Source: Anaeramoeba flamelloides
Taxonomy: Eukaryota > Metamonada > Anaeramoebidae
DNA: 64,000 nucleotides
Reading direction: 5' to 3'
Assembly (NCBI GenBank): GCA_027625915.1
Contig: JANTQA010000012.1
Span: 15,214,501-15,278,500 of the forward strand
Both the position numbers and the translations under genes were made by a program. The notes under the pieces are model-generated. The model did no database searches and was not told where the DNA came from. It saw only the letters and a program-made list of their open reading frames with translations. This document shows positions 34,683-47,293 of this stretch, piece after piece; within the stretch, counting starts at the first letter, position 1, and each line of letters begins with the position of its first letter.

Positions 34683-35159
34683 CTGTAGTCAAAATAAAGC
34701 GTGCAAAAAAATTTTATGTGTGTTTCAAAATAAAAAGTGTGTTTTTTTGTTATAGAAGAACTAAATATTAACTAATCAAAGAAACTGATAATAAACCCTA
34801 AAAAAATATGGTATTGGTTTCTTAAAGTTCTATTATTTAAAAAGAAATTCTAAAAATAAAGGATCAAATTGCAAAATTTATTACAGATAATAGAGTCAAT
34901 TTTTAAGAAAATTTTCATTATAAAAAAAACAAAAAATTTCAAAAAAATTTCGAATATTCTGGAAAATTTACAACTATTTGCATGAATAATTTAAATTTTA
35001 CTCAAAATAACCAGACCTTTACTTTTAAAATTGATTCGGGCTCAGGTATACTATTGGGTAGTAGATTGGATATTGCCTTCGTACAAGAATAAAAAAAAGC
35101 ATGGATAATATTTTGAAACACAGATTATAGTCGTTGGGCACACATTATTTTGATCACTG
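34683..35159. mobile_element. Miniature element family E, copy 1
   Basis: About 477 bp, TA-flanked, ends CTGTAGTCAAAATAAAG and ATTATTTTGATCACTG, inverted repeats about 65 bp reaching TGTGTTTCAAAATA. Tc1/mariner-like ends. Confidence 0.72.
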
Positions 35160-35203
35160 TAAAGCCAATTTTAGGTTTTTAAGGAAAATAAAAAAAAACA
35201 TTC

Positions 35204-35714
35204 AAGGACTACGTTCCCACCCTTGAGGGGGTTTAGTTGTTGTGTTATACCACTTTCGCTTCTCAAGAAAAATTTTCACACAGAAGAAATTGAACAAAAA
35301 AAAAAAAAAACCATTTTTTGTCATCTTTACCTTTTCACAAAGACTATTTTTCTTTGTTTTTCAATGAAAAAGAAAATTGAAAATAACAAAAAAAATAATT
35401 GCAAAAAATGGCTTTTGGGGATTTTCAAGTATATTTAGAATTTGAGAACATTTCAAACTTGTAAAAGCAAATTTAAAAAATATGTAGAACATCTCTAGAA
35501 AATAATGTGAGTTCAAAAAGTTGAAATGGAAATTCTAAAATATTAAAATCAAAATTTTGGCATGATCTAACAGCTGAAAATTGTTGAAATTGTGAAAATT
35601 TCACATTTTTTCCAAAACAAATTCTACTTGGACAAATATTACTTGGATTACATAACTTATTCAAGGGTGATTTTATACATTATTTCACTGTTTTCGCCAA
35701 AAAACGTAGTCCTC
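35204..35714. mobile_element. Miniature element family D, copy 2 (uninterrupted)
   Basis: About 510 bp with ends AAGGACTACGTT and AACGTAGTCCT. Matches the fragments of the copy at 5396-8306, for example GCAAAAAATGGCTTTTGGGG and AAAATCAAAATTTTGGCATG. The small ORFs here are not genes. Confidence 0.85.
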
Positions 35715-37980
35715 AATTTCAATAAACTGTAGAAAATTTTCGAACATTTCAAGCCAAAAGTAAAATCGATTTTGTCAACCCATTCTAAAAAATTCACTTG
35801 GCTTTTTTTTCAATTACAGCGATTTCCAATTAAGATTAAAAAATTTTTATTTCCGATTACCAAGTACTTATCCAACAATAACATAATTTTCGAAAAAAAA
35901 CAAGATCTTCAATAGATCAATTGATCATGATAATTATTATAAGAAAATATTAATCTAAGATTATCAATAAATTCAAATACGATTTTTTGTACAATAAAAT
36001 TTAAACTATAAAATTGTATAATGGTAAATTTTATTTTAGATTAATAAAATTATTTCAATAATTTTTATATTTATTTATTGGGAGAAATTTGTGATTAAAG
36101 AAAGATTTATCAAAAATTGAATTTCTTCATTTAATCTTGAAAAAAAACTGTAATAAATTCTTGAAAAAAAGATTTATAGTTTTTTTTTTAAAAAAATGTC
36201 TTGTATTCAAAGATATGAAGGATTAAGCAAAACTCTTTTTCAAATAAAAGGGTACATAAAAATTTATAGAATTATTCATAATTGAATCAAATTAATTGTA
36301 GTATCATTCTAAAATATACCAAACACCTTAAAACATAAAAAAAAAACACTCAACTGAATCTTTAAAACTCATTAAAACATAATAAATAAAAATTAAAATT
36401 AAATATTTTAAAAATTGATGTGCCCTTTTATATGAAATGAGAAATCTCGTTTTGGGAATTCTAAAGAAAAACAATTATAAAATCAGTAAAAACCTTTGAA
36501 CAAGATGAATTGAGTAAAAAATCTCTACATTTTATTGATAATTGTTTACAAGTCAAACTTTTGTTCTTTAAAGTTTCATTTTTAATATAAAGCCACAATT
36601 CATCAGGGTATTTTGTTGGGAATGTTTTTTCTTTATTTCTCTTTTCTCTTTGTTCCAAACATCAATCTAATAATGTCCTTTCTTAATTCCTATATCTAGC
36701 TCATTCGAAATCAAAATTTAACTGTTTCCATTTATACACTGTCATATAATTTCCAAATTGGTTTCTTCTCATCTTGTTTTTTCATTTTACAACTGTTTAA
36801 TATCCATAAATAAAAAAAAAATGAAAAAATAAAAAAATGATTAAAATGAAAATAATTAAAATGAAATTCACGAATAAATAATTATCTTATTAACAATCAA
36901 ATTAGATGGTAGTGATGATTTGATGGATGAAACCTTTTGTTTGAAAAAGAGTTTACATTGTTAAATCAAATTCTATTCAAGGCTAATATGTCCCTACAAC
37001 CCAAAAAAAAAACACTAAAAATGGAAAACTGATCAAATAGTATCCATTTAAAAAAACTAAATGAAAAAATAAAAAATTAATATAGTTTCAATTTAAATTT
37101 TTCTGAAAACATTTTTTGCCAAAATCATTGAATTCAATGTTGAAATTATATATATATTTAGAAACACTATCTTGTTATAACCCATTTACTAAAATAAATT
37201 CTAAATCATGGGTATTTTATTTTCACAAAAGGCATTAATTTGGTCTTCAAATGTTTTTTTTATTTTTAAATGGTAAAATTAAAAAAAAAGTTAAACCAAA
37301 AAGATGAACTCTCTGGAAAAATCTTCTAATTTAATATATTAACTTATTCTTTGATTTCAAAATTTTCTCAACCCCAATTTTACAAAAAAAAAATAAAAAA
37401 GTACATTGTAATTTCAAAAAATATTTTCGATATTCAAAAGTTGAGAGTGTTTTTATTCTAAAGAAATGTATACTAGTGATTAATTGAATTAAGTTATAAG
37501 GCTAGATTTCGAAAAACATTAATCAGAAAAAAATAGTGCTTGATTTTAATAAAAACATATAATAACATTTTTAATAATTTTGATACACATCAACAAAATT
37601 GAAGACCATATATCTATAATTATTTTTAGATTTACAGTTTCTCAACAATTTGTAACTGTTTAATCTATCATTTCATATTAATTTAAGAACAAGATCATCC
37701 CAGAAAATTATTTATGGAAATACTTCAAAACTATTTTTACAAAAAGAAAATAGAATAAAAAAAAAAAAAATAATAAAGGAAATATTAATTATAATCTAAA
37801 CAATTTTTTTTTTTATTATTTTATTAATTAAGATTGATGAAAACAATTTTTTTTCCAAATTTAAACTAGAATTAATTTATTAAAAAGATATCATTTTATA
37901 GAAAAAAAAGCTTTTTCCATTAATGGTATTCATATTTCAAATCACATTCAAAAACAAAAATATTAATATTCAATTTTTAT
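35715..37980. other. Non-genic AT-rich DNA
   Basis: One minus-strand ORF (36658-36461) with KYPDELWLYIKNETLKNKSL is not repetitive, but I cannot place it in a family and it has no conserved extension; it may be a coding relic. Otherwise empty. Confidence 0.45.
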
Positions 37981-39403
37981 TTAATTTTTGTTTGAAAAAT
38001 CCTGTTTAATAAAATTTATTAAGTCCTCTTTTGTTGCTTTGGGATTGTCTAACTGCCATTCTAATGAAGACTTGATAACGGAGCCAATTATTGACCGGGC
38101 ATTTTTTTTTGTCGAGATTTAAAATTTGCATTATTTCTTTACCATTAATCAAAGGAGAAACGTCCCAGACACCAATTAAATCTAAATCAAAAATTTGTGA
38201 CAAAATAAGGTCAAATTTTTGAATTAAATCCTGGTTGTTGTGAGAATATATTTTAGCAATTAACAATGAATCGTAATATTTTTTACCAATTTCACGTAAA
38301 ATGAGGGCTATTTGACTTCTTTTAATGCCTTGGTTGCTTTTAATTGATTGCGCTAAATTGGAGAATTGTAAAATTGCGGTATGGATTAAGTCAATTTCAC
38401 GTGATAATTTTAAAGTCAATTTCAAGCTTTTTGTAACCAAGATCCGAACAAAGGAATTTTTTTTTTGATATTTACCAATGATTGGCAGCAAGGCAATCGA
38501 AAGTATAAATCTGAGTTTTCGATTTTTCTTCCAGTCATTCCAATCGTTTATATTTGGGAGCATTTCTAACAATTTGTTAAGATAACCAAGAACGTCGTTG
38601 GTTTCCTTATTGCCAATTTCTTGCATTTTGAATACCAGCGGATATAGCTGCATTTGGCAGATCAGCAAAAGAGAATGTATCGGGTCAGGGTCTGTTAGCA
38701 TGTTTTCAAGCTCGTTGCCAATCCTCTCTCGTGAAATTTTAATACTAATCATTTGGTGAACTTTTTCGTTTTGTAGAGCATTTATGATCTCCTCAGTCGG
38801 CCTTAATGAAAAGCGTGCTGTGTACCGAATTGTTCGAAACACTCTTAACGGGTCATCTAAAAAGGACTGCTGTGAATCGTAGCATGTTCTCGACAGTTTC
38901 TTTTTCAAATCTTCAATCCCCTTGCCTGTGAAATCCTCAACAATTTGCTTATTCAGATTATAAAATAATGAGTTGATCGTCAGATCTCTTCGTTTTGCAT
39001 CTTGCTCGGGAGTGCCTAGAGTCACTTTCGGTATTCGTGAGTTGTCGTTGTACTCTTCGTGCCTTAACTGAGAGAGGTCTAGCCATAAATCGGAAAGCAG
39101 CAACCTCGCAGTTCCAACTTGTTGGCTTTTTTGTGGGTTAATCCGAAGCTTTGGCAAAGCAAACTGTTCAACACCAACAAACTCCAGGTATTTTAACACA
39201 TAATTCCCAAATTTCTCTCCAGTCATATCTGAGATCGTGAAATCAATGTCATCAGAAGTTAAGCCCAATAACTTGTCACGTACCCACCCTCCTGCTACCC
39301 TGACAACGGTTTGCAGTTTGTGGTGTGTAATAGTCGATGTCATTAATTTAAAAATTTCCTTTTCTTGGTTGGTTAAGGTAATCTCAAGAAGTTGGTTTGT
39401 CAT
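37981..39403 (-). CDS. TRNT1: CCA tRNA nucleotidyltransferase
   Basis: Class II CCA-adding enzyme, which builds and repairs the 3' CCA of tRNAs without a template. Visible motifs: nucleotide-binding GGWVRDKLLG (38-47) followed by the metal-binding acidic pair in SDDIDFTI (50-57); RRDLTINSLFYN (138-149); FLDDPLRVFRTIRYTARF (181-198), the base-recognition/head region; then SRERIGNELENML. The frame as given ends at 38006 after 465 codons, but the last 33 codons are out of frame: beyond a T9 run at 38102-38110 another frame gives a sensible end (SLEWQLDNPKATKEDLINFI) with a stop at 37981. One base fewer in that run restores a continuous enzyme of about 473 residues. Start: the ATG at 39403 precedes the conserved core by about 35 residues. 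In eukaryotes one gene usually serves nucleus, cytosol and mitochondria. Confidence 0.93.
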
Positions 39404-41955
39404 TGGTTGTGTTTGGAATCAATAATTTTCAATCTTTTTTTGAAAATGCAATTTTGAAAAAAAAATGAATAATCTTTGTTTTTTTCTCAATTAAAATCAC
39501 TTGACTTTGTTAGAATTTAACGACTTAAAGATTGTTGGTTTTAGTGAACCTCTTTTTCAATCACAGAAATTGTCAGGTTTTTTATATATTGATATTGTTG
39601 AGGAGAAAAAAAATGCAAGATTGTTTTTTGAATATTAAAATTCATAAAAAAATTTTCACTTCATTTTCCATTTCCTTAAGGGACTAATCTTGATTAAATT
39701 CTTTTACCTAAATTTAATAGAGATTGAGAGAAATTTTAAGCCAATTACTTAGATTTGAAAGATCCTATTTATTTTCAATATTAAACTTATTTCTCGATAA
39801 GGAATCTTTATATAGAAATTGGACAAAAAAAATAATAGAGACTATTCTTTTAACAAGAATAGATCCGACAAAAATATAGACTTGAATTTTTACTATCTAT
39901 TTATTTATTTGGTATTTTTTAATGGTATTTATTTAGTGAGTTAAGAAACCTAAATGAAAATATATTTTTTTAGAAAAGAAAAAAAGAAAATCAGTTTATA
40001 TTTTGTTGACTGTAAATTTGAAATATCAGCAATAATACAATTAAACGGATTGGTATTTAACACATAGATTTCAAAAATTATATAATGCAGCTATTGAAAG
40101 TAAATCTTATAAGTGATGCCTTGTTTAAATGTCTTAAAAATTCTATTATTAATATAACTCAAAAAGTTGAGTATATTAAATTAAAAATTATCCTTTGCAT
40201 TAGTAAAAAACCCAAAAATTATTGAAAAATATCTGCACTTTTGGAACTAATCCAAAGGTTGAATAATCAATCTGAAAAAGAAGTTCAAAGTCTGAAAAAT
40301 ACCATTCTTAAATTTGTCTCAAAAGGTAGATTAGTTCAGTAAAAAACCATTTTTTGAAATAATAGATAATGTTTACCAAAAAAAAATACAAAAATGGATA
40401 TTTATTAAAAATATAATACGATTAATAGAGAGGAAACTAAAATAATTGATCATTATGTTTTTAAGTTAATAATTATTGAGCAAATCTCGAATTTGAAAAA
40501 TAGAAAAAATAGTGATATTTATGAATCAAAATCAGAAACTTGATGTGATTTTAAAAAAAAATGATTATACACTTGAAAAGGCAATATAAAATGGAAAAAA
40601 AAATTTCCAAATATAAAACAAAAAACAAACATAAACAAAAAAGATTTCTTTTAAATAAAAAAATATATATTTTAAATATACCTATTTAATTAGATCAATT
40701 CCTTAGAATGAAATCGAATTAGAAATAATATTCAAATCAATGTAAGTTTTTTGAAAAATGTATTAAATTGGTGGCAAATAAAAATTTATTTTAAATTATT
40801 CTTTGTTTATTTTTTTTTTTTTTGATAATTTTTTCTCATAATTAAAGAATATTTTTAAATAAATTATGGATTAGAGATAGAAATTTCGAAAATTTTCTCT
40901 TTCAATAGACTGAAAATTCTATCTAATTTTTTATTTTAATAAACACTAATGTAACATAAACCAAACACGGTTTAAGAATATCACATAATTTTAAGTTTTA
41001 ATTCAGTATTACTGATCTATATATAGATATATCCACAAATATTCAAAATTTATCTTAATCTTGGATAATTACATTTTATTTTTAAATTATTCAAACAATA
41101 ATTAAAAGAACCTACAAAGAAAATATGTAATATTATTTTAAATTTATCTTGGAAATTTTTTAATAAATAAAAATTGTTCATATTTATTGAGGAAAAAATA
41201 TACTAAATATTTATCTAAATTTTCCAATGAGCTTTTATAATTTTAAAACAATTATATAAGCAAGAATTCAAATTATTTTGATCTTTTTTTCATCTTTACA
41301 CATTTTTTAAAAAATAGATGTCTTAATGTTGTCTATGTCTATTTCTTTCCCGGTTTGATATTTTGTTATTTTCACAATCCAAAAATTATAGAATAACTCT
41401 TTGAAAATATTTATAGCCAAGGTATGATCAATGTTAATAAAAAAATAAATTAAATAATATATTCATTTCATTTATCCCAAAAAATCAAAGAAGATGAATC
41501 ACAAAACTTGATTAATTTCCACCTAGCCAAAATGGAAATTGAAAATATTTAAAATCTTAAAAATATTAAAGAATTTAAATGATTGAAGAGATATTTTAAA
41601 TAGATTTTTTTTTTAAAGTTTGAATGGAAATTTCTTTTACTGTTTATATTTCAACAAACCATGTTAAATAAATAATTTAACAGTGAGTAAAAAACATTAA
41701 TACTTTTTTGTAAAGTTAATTGCGATTCGGTTGATAAATAAAATAGAAAATCAGAAAGTTAATTTCACTGATCCTAAAGAAAAAACAATAAAACAAAAGA
41801 GAAGAATTAAATAAAAATTGGTATTTTTCTTTTTTTTAATAAATTGTAAAAAAAAAATGGTAAAAAAAATAGAAGAAAAAAAAAAAAAAAATAGGTAAAT
41901 TTTTGTATTTTGAAATATTCAAAATAAATAACAGATTCATTATTTATATCAAGAA
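39404..41955. other. Non-genic AT-rich DNA
   Basis: Contains one solo arm resembling family F (ATTTTCACTTCATTTTCCAT, about 39652-39671). No genes seen. Confidence 0.55.
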
Positions 41956-42215
41956 TTAAAAATGACTTTGTTGTAAATACGGATTGCTGTATTGTTGTTG
42001 TTGGTTGTTTATTGGTTGTTGTAAAAATTGGTTGTTGACTTGTTGGTTTTGTTGTAAAAATTGATTTTGTTGAAGTGATGTTTGTTGTTGGTTTTGTGGA
42101 TAAAATTGTTGCTGCTGTTGCTGTTGTTGTGGTTGGTTATTCATTAAATAAGAGTTATTTTGTTGTTGGTTTTGGGAGACAAATTGTTGTTGTTGTTGTT
42201 GGTTTTGAGGATAAA

Positions 42216-42259
<44 letters not shown>

Positions 42260-43018
42260 GGTTGCTGTTGTTGTTGTAATTCTTTTTCTTGAAGATATTG
42301 CTTTTCTTTTTCTTGTCTTTGTAAAATATAGTTTCTTCCTTTGCCTTTTGTGTTATAAAGATGGAAGCGAATGGTGTTCAAGAAATGATAAGTGATCTCG
42401 TTGTGATCAGTTATCAAGTCAAGATCCAAAATCAAAAGAGAAGGGTTGTTGTTGTATTGTTTTACAGAGCCCATGACTGCAACGTATTGGTTTAGGTAGG
42501 TTGTGTTTAAATTTTGTAACCACTGCTCATTACGTTGTTGGTTTTGCTCTTCAAAATTCATTTCTGTATTTGGTTCATTTTGTTGAAGTTCTGGTTTGAA
42601 GTTCTTCTCAAGCTCTTTAAATTGCTCCATAAAATTACCAAACATTCTTCCTGTTCCATCTTCAAAGTGATATTTAATGGAACTTTTGGAGATCTCAATA
42701 TGTCTTACAACGCCAACAAAAAAAAACTCGTTTAATTAATTGCTGGTCGATCGAATATAATTTATTCAGATCCGAATGAATAGATTTCCTCATTTGTCCA
42801 ATCGTAACAGGAACAACAGAACTGATTCGTGGTGCTTCGAAATCTGGCTCGTTGTTTTCTACAAAGTTTAGTGTGCTATTGTTATTACCAAGAAGTCCCA
42901 TCGAATTTTGTGTTCCAAACACTGAACTTTGTTGGTTGTTCCCCATCATCATACCATTGCTTCCATTGTTAAAACTATTCATACCATTGCCAAAATTGTT
43001 TAGTTGTGAATTCAACAT
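41956..43018 (-). CDS. RPA2: Replication protein A 32-kDa subunit (RPA2)
   Basis: Single-stranded DNA-binding subunit for replication and repair. Begins with an Asn/Gly/Met-rich N-terminus like the phospho-regulated tail of RPA2. The OB fold follows: SSVVPVTIGQMRKS (compare VPCTISQLLSA in animal RPA2), FFVGVVRHIEISKSSIKYHF, EDGTGRMFGNF, TYLNQYVAVMGSVKQYNN and ILDLDLITDHNEITYHFLN. The last 80 residues are a Gln-rich CAG/CAA-like tract replacing the usual winged-helix domain. The frame breaks at a T9 run on the coding strand (42718-42726): the upstream ORF (43018-42695) ends in a nonsense tail and the downstream ORF resumes at 42645. Eight T's would give one continuous protein through the OB fold. 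RPA2 fits by domain order; the missing winged helix is the main reservation. Confidence 0.78.
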
Positions 43019-43892
43019 CTTTGGAATTTAAATTCTGTTGTGTTTGTTGAAGAAAAAAAAAAAATGATTTTAATAAAAATCAAAAAAGTTTGAAAAAAAA
43101 ATAAATAAAAAAAAATGTTTCATTTTTTTATTACTTTTATATTGGATCCAAAATTATAATTTTTTTTATGACTTTTTAAGTGCTTTTTGAAGTTTAGAAT
43201 GAGAATTTTGATTAAATTAGAGCCTTTTTACTTCAATTTATATTTCGATAAAGTTTTTTTTTGAAAAAGAAAAAAAAAACAAAAAAGCATCAGAATTTTT
43301 TACCAAGTTTATGAAAAAATTTTGTATCAAATTTGGATTTCAGTTGATTTTATTTTTCTCTCAATTTGAAGTTATTTAATATTTGATATTTACTTTTACT
43401 AAATTTTTGACTGATCAGAATCTTGAGAATCTTCTTTGGCCGATTGAGTAAATTTTAAAAAAAAACGAACATGTCAAAGCTACTTAGGTTGGGTTTTGGT
43501 CAATATTTTTCAAAAAGAAAAGTTGAAAAGATCGTTATTTTGTTGGCTTCTCAATTTCAAAACAAAAAGTAATTGAAAAAGATCCAAAATACAAAAGAAT
43601 TTGAATAAAAAATTACAACTTTGACACGTGAATACCTTTTGTGATTTAAGATCTTGTATGTTGAAATTATTGGATTTCTAGCTTTTTTAGAAATGGTAAT
43701 TACAATAAAAAAAAGAGAAAATTTCAAATGTAAAAAAATTTAAGGGCAATATTTTCAAGCTTTTATTCGTTTGTATTATTGATCAACTTTACTTTTACAT
43801 CAAAAAGATCTCTGAACTAAATAATCTTTCGTTCAAAAGAATTAATTCTTTTTTTTTTTGAAATTTTTTGTAAAACGTATTTTTAACTATTT
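43019..43892. other. RPA2 upstream region
   Basis: No ORF and no element recognised before the family E element begins. Confidence 0.55.
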
Positions 43893-44956
43893 AGTGTCGT
43901 CAAAATAATGAGTTCAGAAAAGTTTAATACGGTGTTTAAAAATAAAAAGCCTATTTCTTTTGTTAAAGACGACCTACACATCTGATCAAAAGAAACCAAA
44001 AATAAACCCTGATTAAATATAGTGTTGGTTTCTTAAAGTTCTACTATTTAAAAAGAAATCCTCAAAATAAGGGATCATATTGAAAAAAAATTTTCTTAAA
44101 AATTATAGTGAATCTTTACTGTTGAGAGAAAAATGTTGGACACAGAAAAATGGTTGGACACCATTTTTAATTGGGAACCTTACTGAAATTGAAAATCAAA
44201 TCCTATTGATAACTAGGTGAATTTTATATAAATCCAGGTTTAAAGGTGTTAAAAGTTCATTAATCTGTGGTTTGTGTAGAATACTCATTTGAATGATTGA
44301 TAACTAAAGTAGATCATGCTATTTTAACAAAAATCCAAGTTTTAGTAAAGTTTACTATTAATTCTGAAAATGGTAATTTTTAAACTTGCTTTAGGGTATC
44401 AGAGATAAGGTTTTGAAAAAGTAGAATTACATTAATCGTTATTCTAATAAGTAGATTATTGTTATTTTCTTTAGTTATTTCACAAATGATTGAAATTAAA
44501 AATCATTTTCAGTAATGTTCCCAATTAAAAATGCTGTCCAACCATTTTTCTGTGTCCAACATTTTTCTCTCTACAGTTAGAGAAGAAGTTTTCAAATGGG
44601 AAAATTTATCTCGAAAAAATAGAGTTAATTTTTGACAAAAATATTAATCAATCAAAAAAACAAAAAATTACATAAAAACATTGAGTTAATTTTTGAATTA
44701 ATTTTCATCAATCAAAAAAACAAAAAAATTCTTCAGAAAAGTTGAGAACAATTCGAAAAATTCGAATAAAGTTCATTCATAATTTAAATTTTACTGAAAA
44801 TATCAAGAATTTTACCTTCAAAATTGATTTGAAATTAATTATATGTTTTGGTAACGAATTAAAAGGTTTAACTTCGAACCAGAAGAAAAAAAAGTATGCA
44901 CTATATTTTGAAACATGGATTGTAGTCGTTTTGAACGCATTATTTGGATCACTGTA
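43893..44956. mobile_element. Miniature element family E, copy 2, carrying family B
   Basis: Left end GTGTCGTCAAAATAATG, right end ATTATTTGGATCACTG before TA. Internal match to copy 1 (ATGGTATTGG/ATAGTGTTGG then TTTCTTAAAGTTCT). The 448-bp family B element sits inside it at 44124-44571. Confidence 0.7.
44124..44571. mobile_element. Miniature element family B, copy 2, nested in family E
   Basis: 448 bp, more than 90% similar by eye to the copy at 16891-17338, with terminal inverted repeats GAGAGAAAAATGTTGGACAC. It interrupts the family E element spanning roughly 43893-44956, so it inserted later. Confidence 0.85.
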
Positions 44957-44957
44957 T

Positions 44958-45979
44958 AACATAAATATTTTTATATCTTGAATAATGACTCAAAAAAAAA
45001 CAACATTTCTGTAATCTTAAAAAATATCAAAGAGTACTAATCTTTCAAATTATTTAAAAATAAAGTGGTGAAAATGACTAGTTTTTCAACTTTAACCTAA
45101 TATAAACAGTTTACAAAGTAAAAAAAAATTCAATATTTTAGACAAATAAAAGACTGGAAAAATAGGATTATAATTAAAAATAATTAAGAAAGAGGGTTCT
45201 TTAAAAATGGACATTTATTAAGAATTATGAAAAAATTGTTGAATTAAATTATACTTTTCTGATATCAAAATTAGAAAAAGATTCGAATTTTTTGAATCAA
45301 AATAAAAAACTTATTTTATTTCAAAAATTGATATTTATTATGAAACTTTTGAAACCCATGTATTGTTTATTTTTGGACCTATTATTGTAAAAATATCTAA
45401 CTTCAAAAGTGAATTTTAAGATTGAACCAATTGTTTACGTAGTAATTTCTAGATTTCTAAAAAAAAATTAAAAAAAACAAAAATATTGATTTTTTTTTGT
45501 TTTTATGGAATTAAAAGTTGTCTAAATATTATGTTTTCACCCCTTTAAATCTAGTTTTCTAGATGTTTTTTATGAACAAAATTCTGAAAAATATATTGAT
45601 TTAATTGTTGTGTGGTTGTAAATTTTTGATGATTTTATTTTATCCCCTAATCTTGAAAGAAGGATTGTTATTTCTTTATTGAAAAAATAAATAAAAAATT
45701 AAAATTCCTCACATCCCGAGACAAATGATAGAATTCAATTATATCAAAACTAAAAAAAATATAATAAACTGCCATTATTTTAAAAAAAGTTATGATCTTT
45801 TAAAATTTTTTCCCAGTTCTCTATTTTAAAAAGGGGGGTATTGTTTTGATATTAAAAAAAAGAGAATGTAAAATTTTTTCGGATAAAAAAAAATCATTAA
45901 AATCGGAATTATTCCCCTCTGGTATAAATAATAATAATAATAATAATAATAATAATTCCAATAATAATAATAATAATTC

Positions 45980-46013
<34 letters not shown>

Positions 46014-46511
46014 TATAATAATAATAATACTCATTTCATTTAAAAAGAAAAAGTCAAAAAAAAAAAAAAAATGAATTAATTATTAAAATTACTCCATCCG
46101 TTTTTAAAAGTTGATTTTTTGTAAAAGTTTTACTTTTACCAATCTAAATAAAAAAATTATCGATTTATTTATTTATTTATTGTTTTTAAACATCATCTGC
46201 TAAATCATCTAATTTGGTAAAATTGTCAAATTATTTATTTATTTTTTTAGTGAAAAGCTTCAAAAATAAATTTACGATTCTGTGGGATAATATACTTATT
46301 GATTTTTTTCTCTAATAATATCAAGAATATTTTTTTCTTACTTTTTGAGGAATAATTATTTTTTTAAAAAAGGATATTCAGATTTTATCATTATTTTATA
46401 GTCTAGTTAATTCCCTGGAAAAACGTTAAGATATTAAATGATATCTAAATTATTATTTTTTGTTTATTTTTTCCGATTATTTGTATTTCATGATCAGTGG
46501 CTATTATATTA
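44958..46511. other. Non-genic AT-rich DNA
   Basis: Only the AAT microsatellite stands out. Confidence 0.6.
45925..46029. repeat. (AAT)n microsatellite
   Basis: About 100 bp of AAT repeat with rare interruptions. The plus-strand ORF through it is an Asn run and not a gene. Confidence 0.95.
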
Positions 46512-46707
46512 CAGTCAGTTTCACTTTTAAGGCACAAACTTTCAACGAAATTTAAGGTACAAAAAAAATCTCAAATTAAAGCACAAAATTCAAATTCTAG
46601 TAAAATAATTTGTAAAAAAATAAATTACAAATTTTGTGCCTTAATTTGAGAATTTTTTGTGCCTTAAATTTGGTTGAAAGTTTGTGCCTTAAAAGTGAAA
46701 CTGACTG
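46512..46707. mobile_element. Foldback miniature element, family A, copy 2
   Basis: About 196 bp, CAGTCAGTTTCACTTTTAAG to its reverse complement, with TA on both sides. Nearly identical to the other copies. Lies only about 390 bp from copy 3. Confidence 0.9.
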
Positions 46708-46965
46708 TAAAACCAAAAACATATTTTTTTATTTAAAGAGAATTTAGTTAATAAAGTGAGTTTTATGTTTACAATTAATGTTTTTTAGATCATTTTTTAT
46801 TTTTATAATCGAATTTTTCTCAATTAAATCCCAAATTATCTTGATGGAGTTCGAAAATAGAAATTTTCTAATGTCTAGCATTTTCCGCATGATTTTAAAA
46901 TGTTCAAAATTTATTGGAAATAGTATCAAAATGACTGAATATAAAAAAGAAAGGAATAGAAGTGA

Positions 46966-46968
<3 letters not shown>

Positions 46969-47010
<42 letters not shown>
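46969..47010. repeat. (TA)n microsatellite
   Basis: 42 bp of uninterrupted AT dinucleotides, between two family A elements. Confidence 0.95.
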
Positions 47011-47013
<3 letters not shown>

Positions 47014-47094
47014 CTTTACCTTTTTTTAATTAAGAATTTCCACAATTTTTTTGTCAATCATTTTGTTTTTTTTTGAAAATAACAGAATCACCTA

Positions 47095-47291
47095 CAGTCA
47101 GTTTCACTTTTAAGGCACAAACTTTCAACCAAATTTAAGGCACAAAAAAAATCTCAAATTAAGGCACAAAATTCAAATTCTAGTAAAATAAATTGTAAAA
47201 AAAAAAAAATCCAAATTTTGTGCCTTAATTTGAGATTTTTTTGTGCCTTAAATTTCGTTGAAAGTTTGTGCCTTAAAAATGAAACTGACTT
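47095..47291. mobile_element. Foldback miniature element, family A, copy 3
   Basis: About 197 bp with the same arms and flanking TA; the right end has one change (ACTT instead of ACTG). The translated arm gives a small recurrent ORF (MCLNLRFFCALNF...), which is an artefact of the repeat. Confidence 0.9.
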
Positions 47292-47293
47292 TA

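Noticed and set aside
36461-36658. 65-codon minus-strand ORF with KYPDELWLYIKNETLKNKSL
   Set aside because: Non-repetitive and mildly helix-turn-helix-like, but isolated and too short to support; mentioned only in the region note.
42075-42395. Val-rich plus-strand ORF opposite RPA2
   Set aside because: Antisense of the CAA/CAG Gln repeat.
45846-46043. Asn-run ORF
   Set aside because: Translation of an AAT microsatellite.
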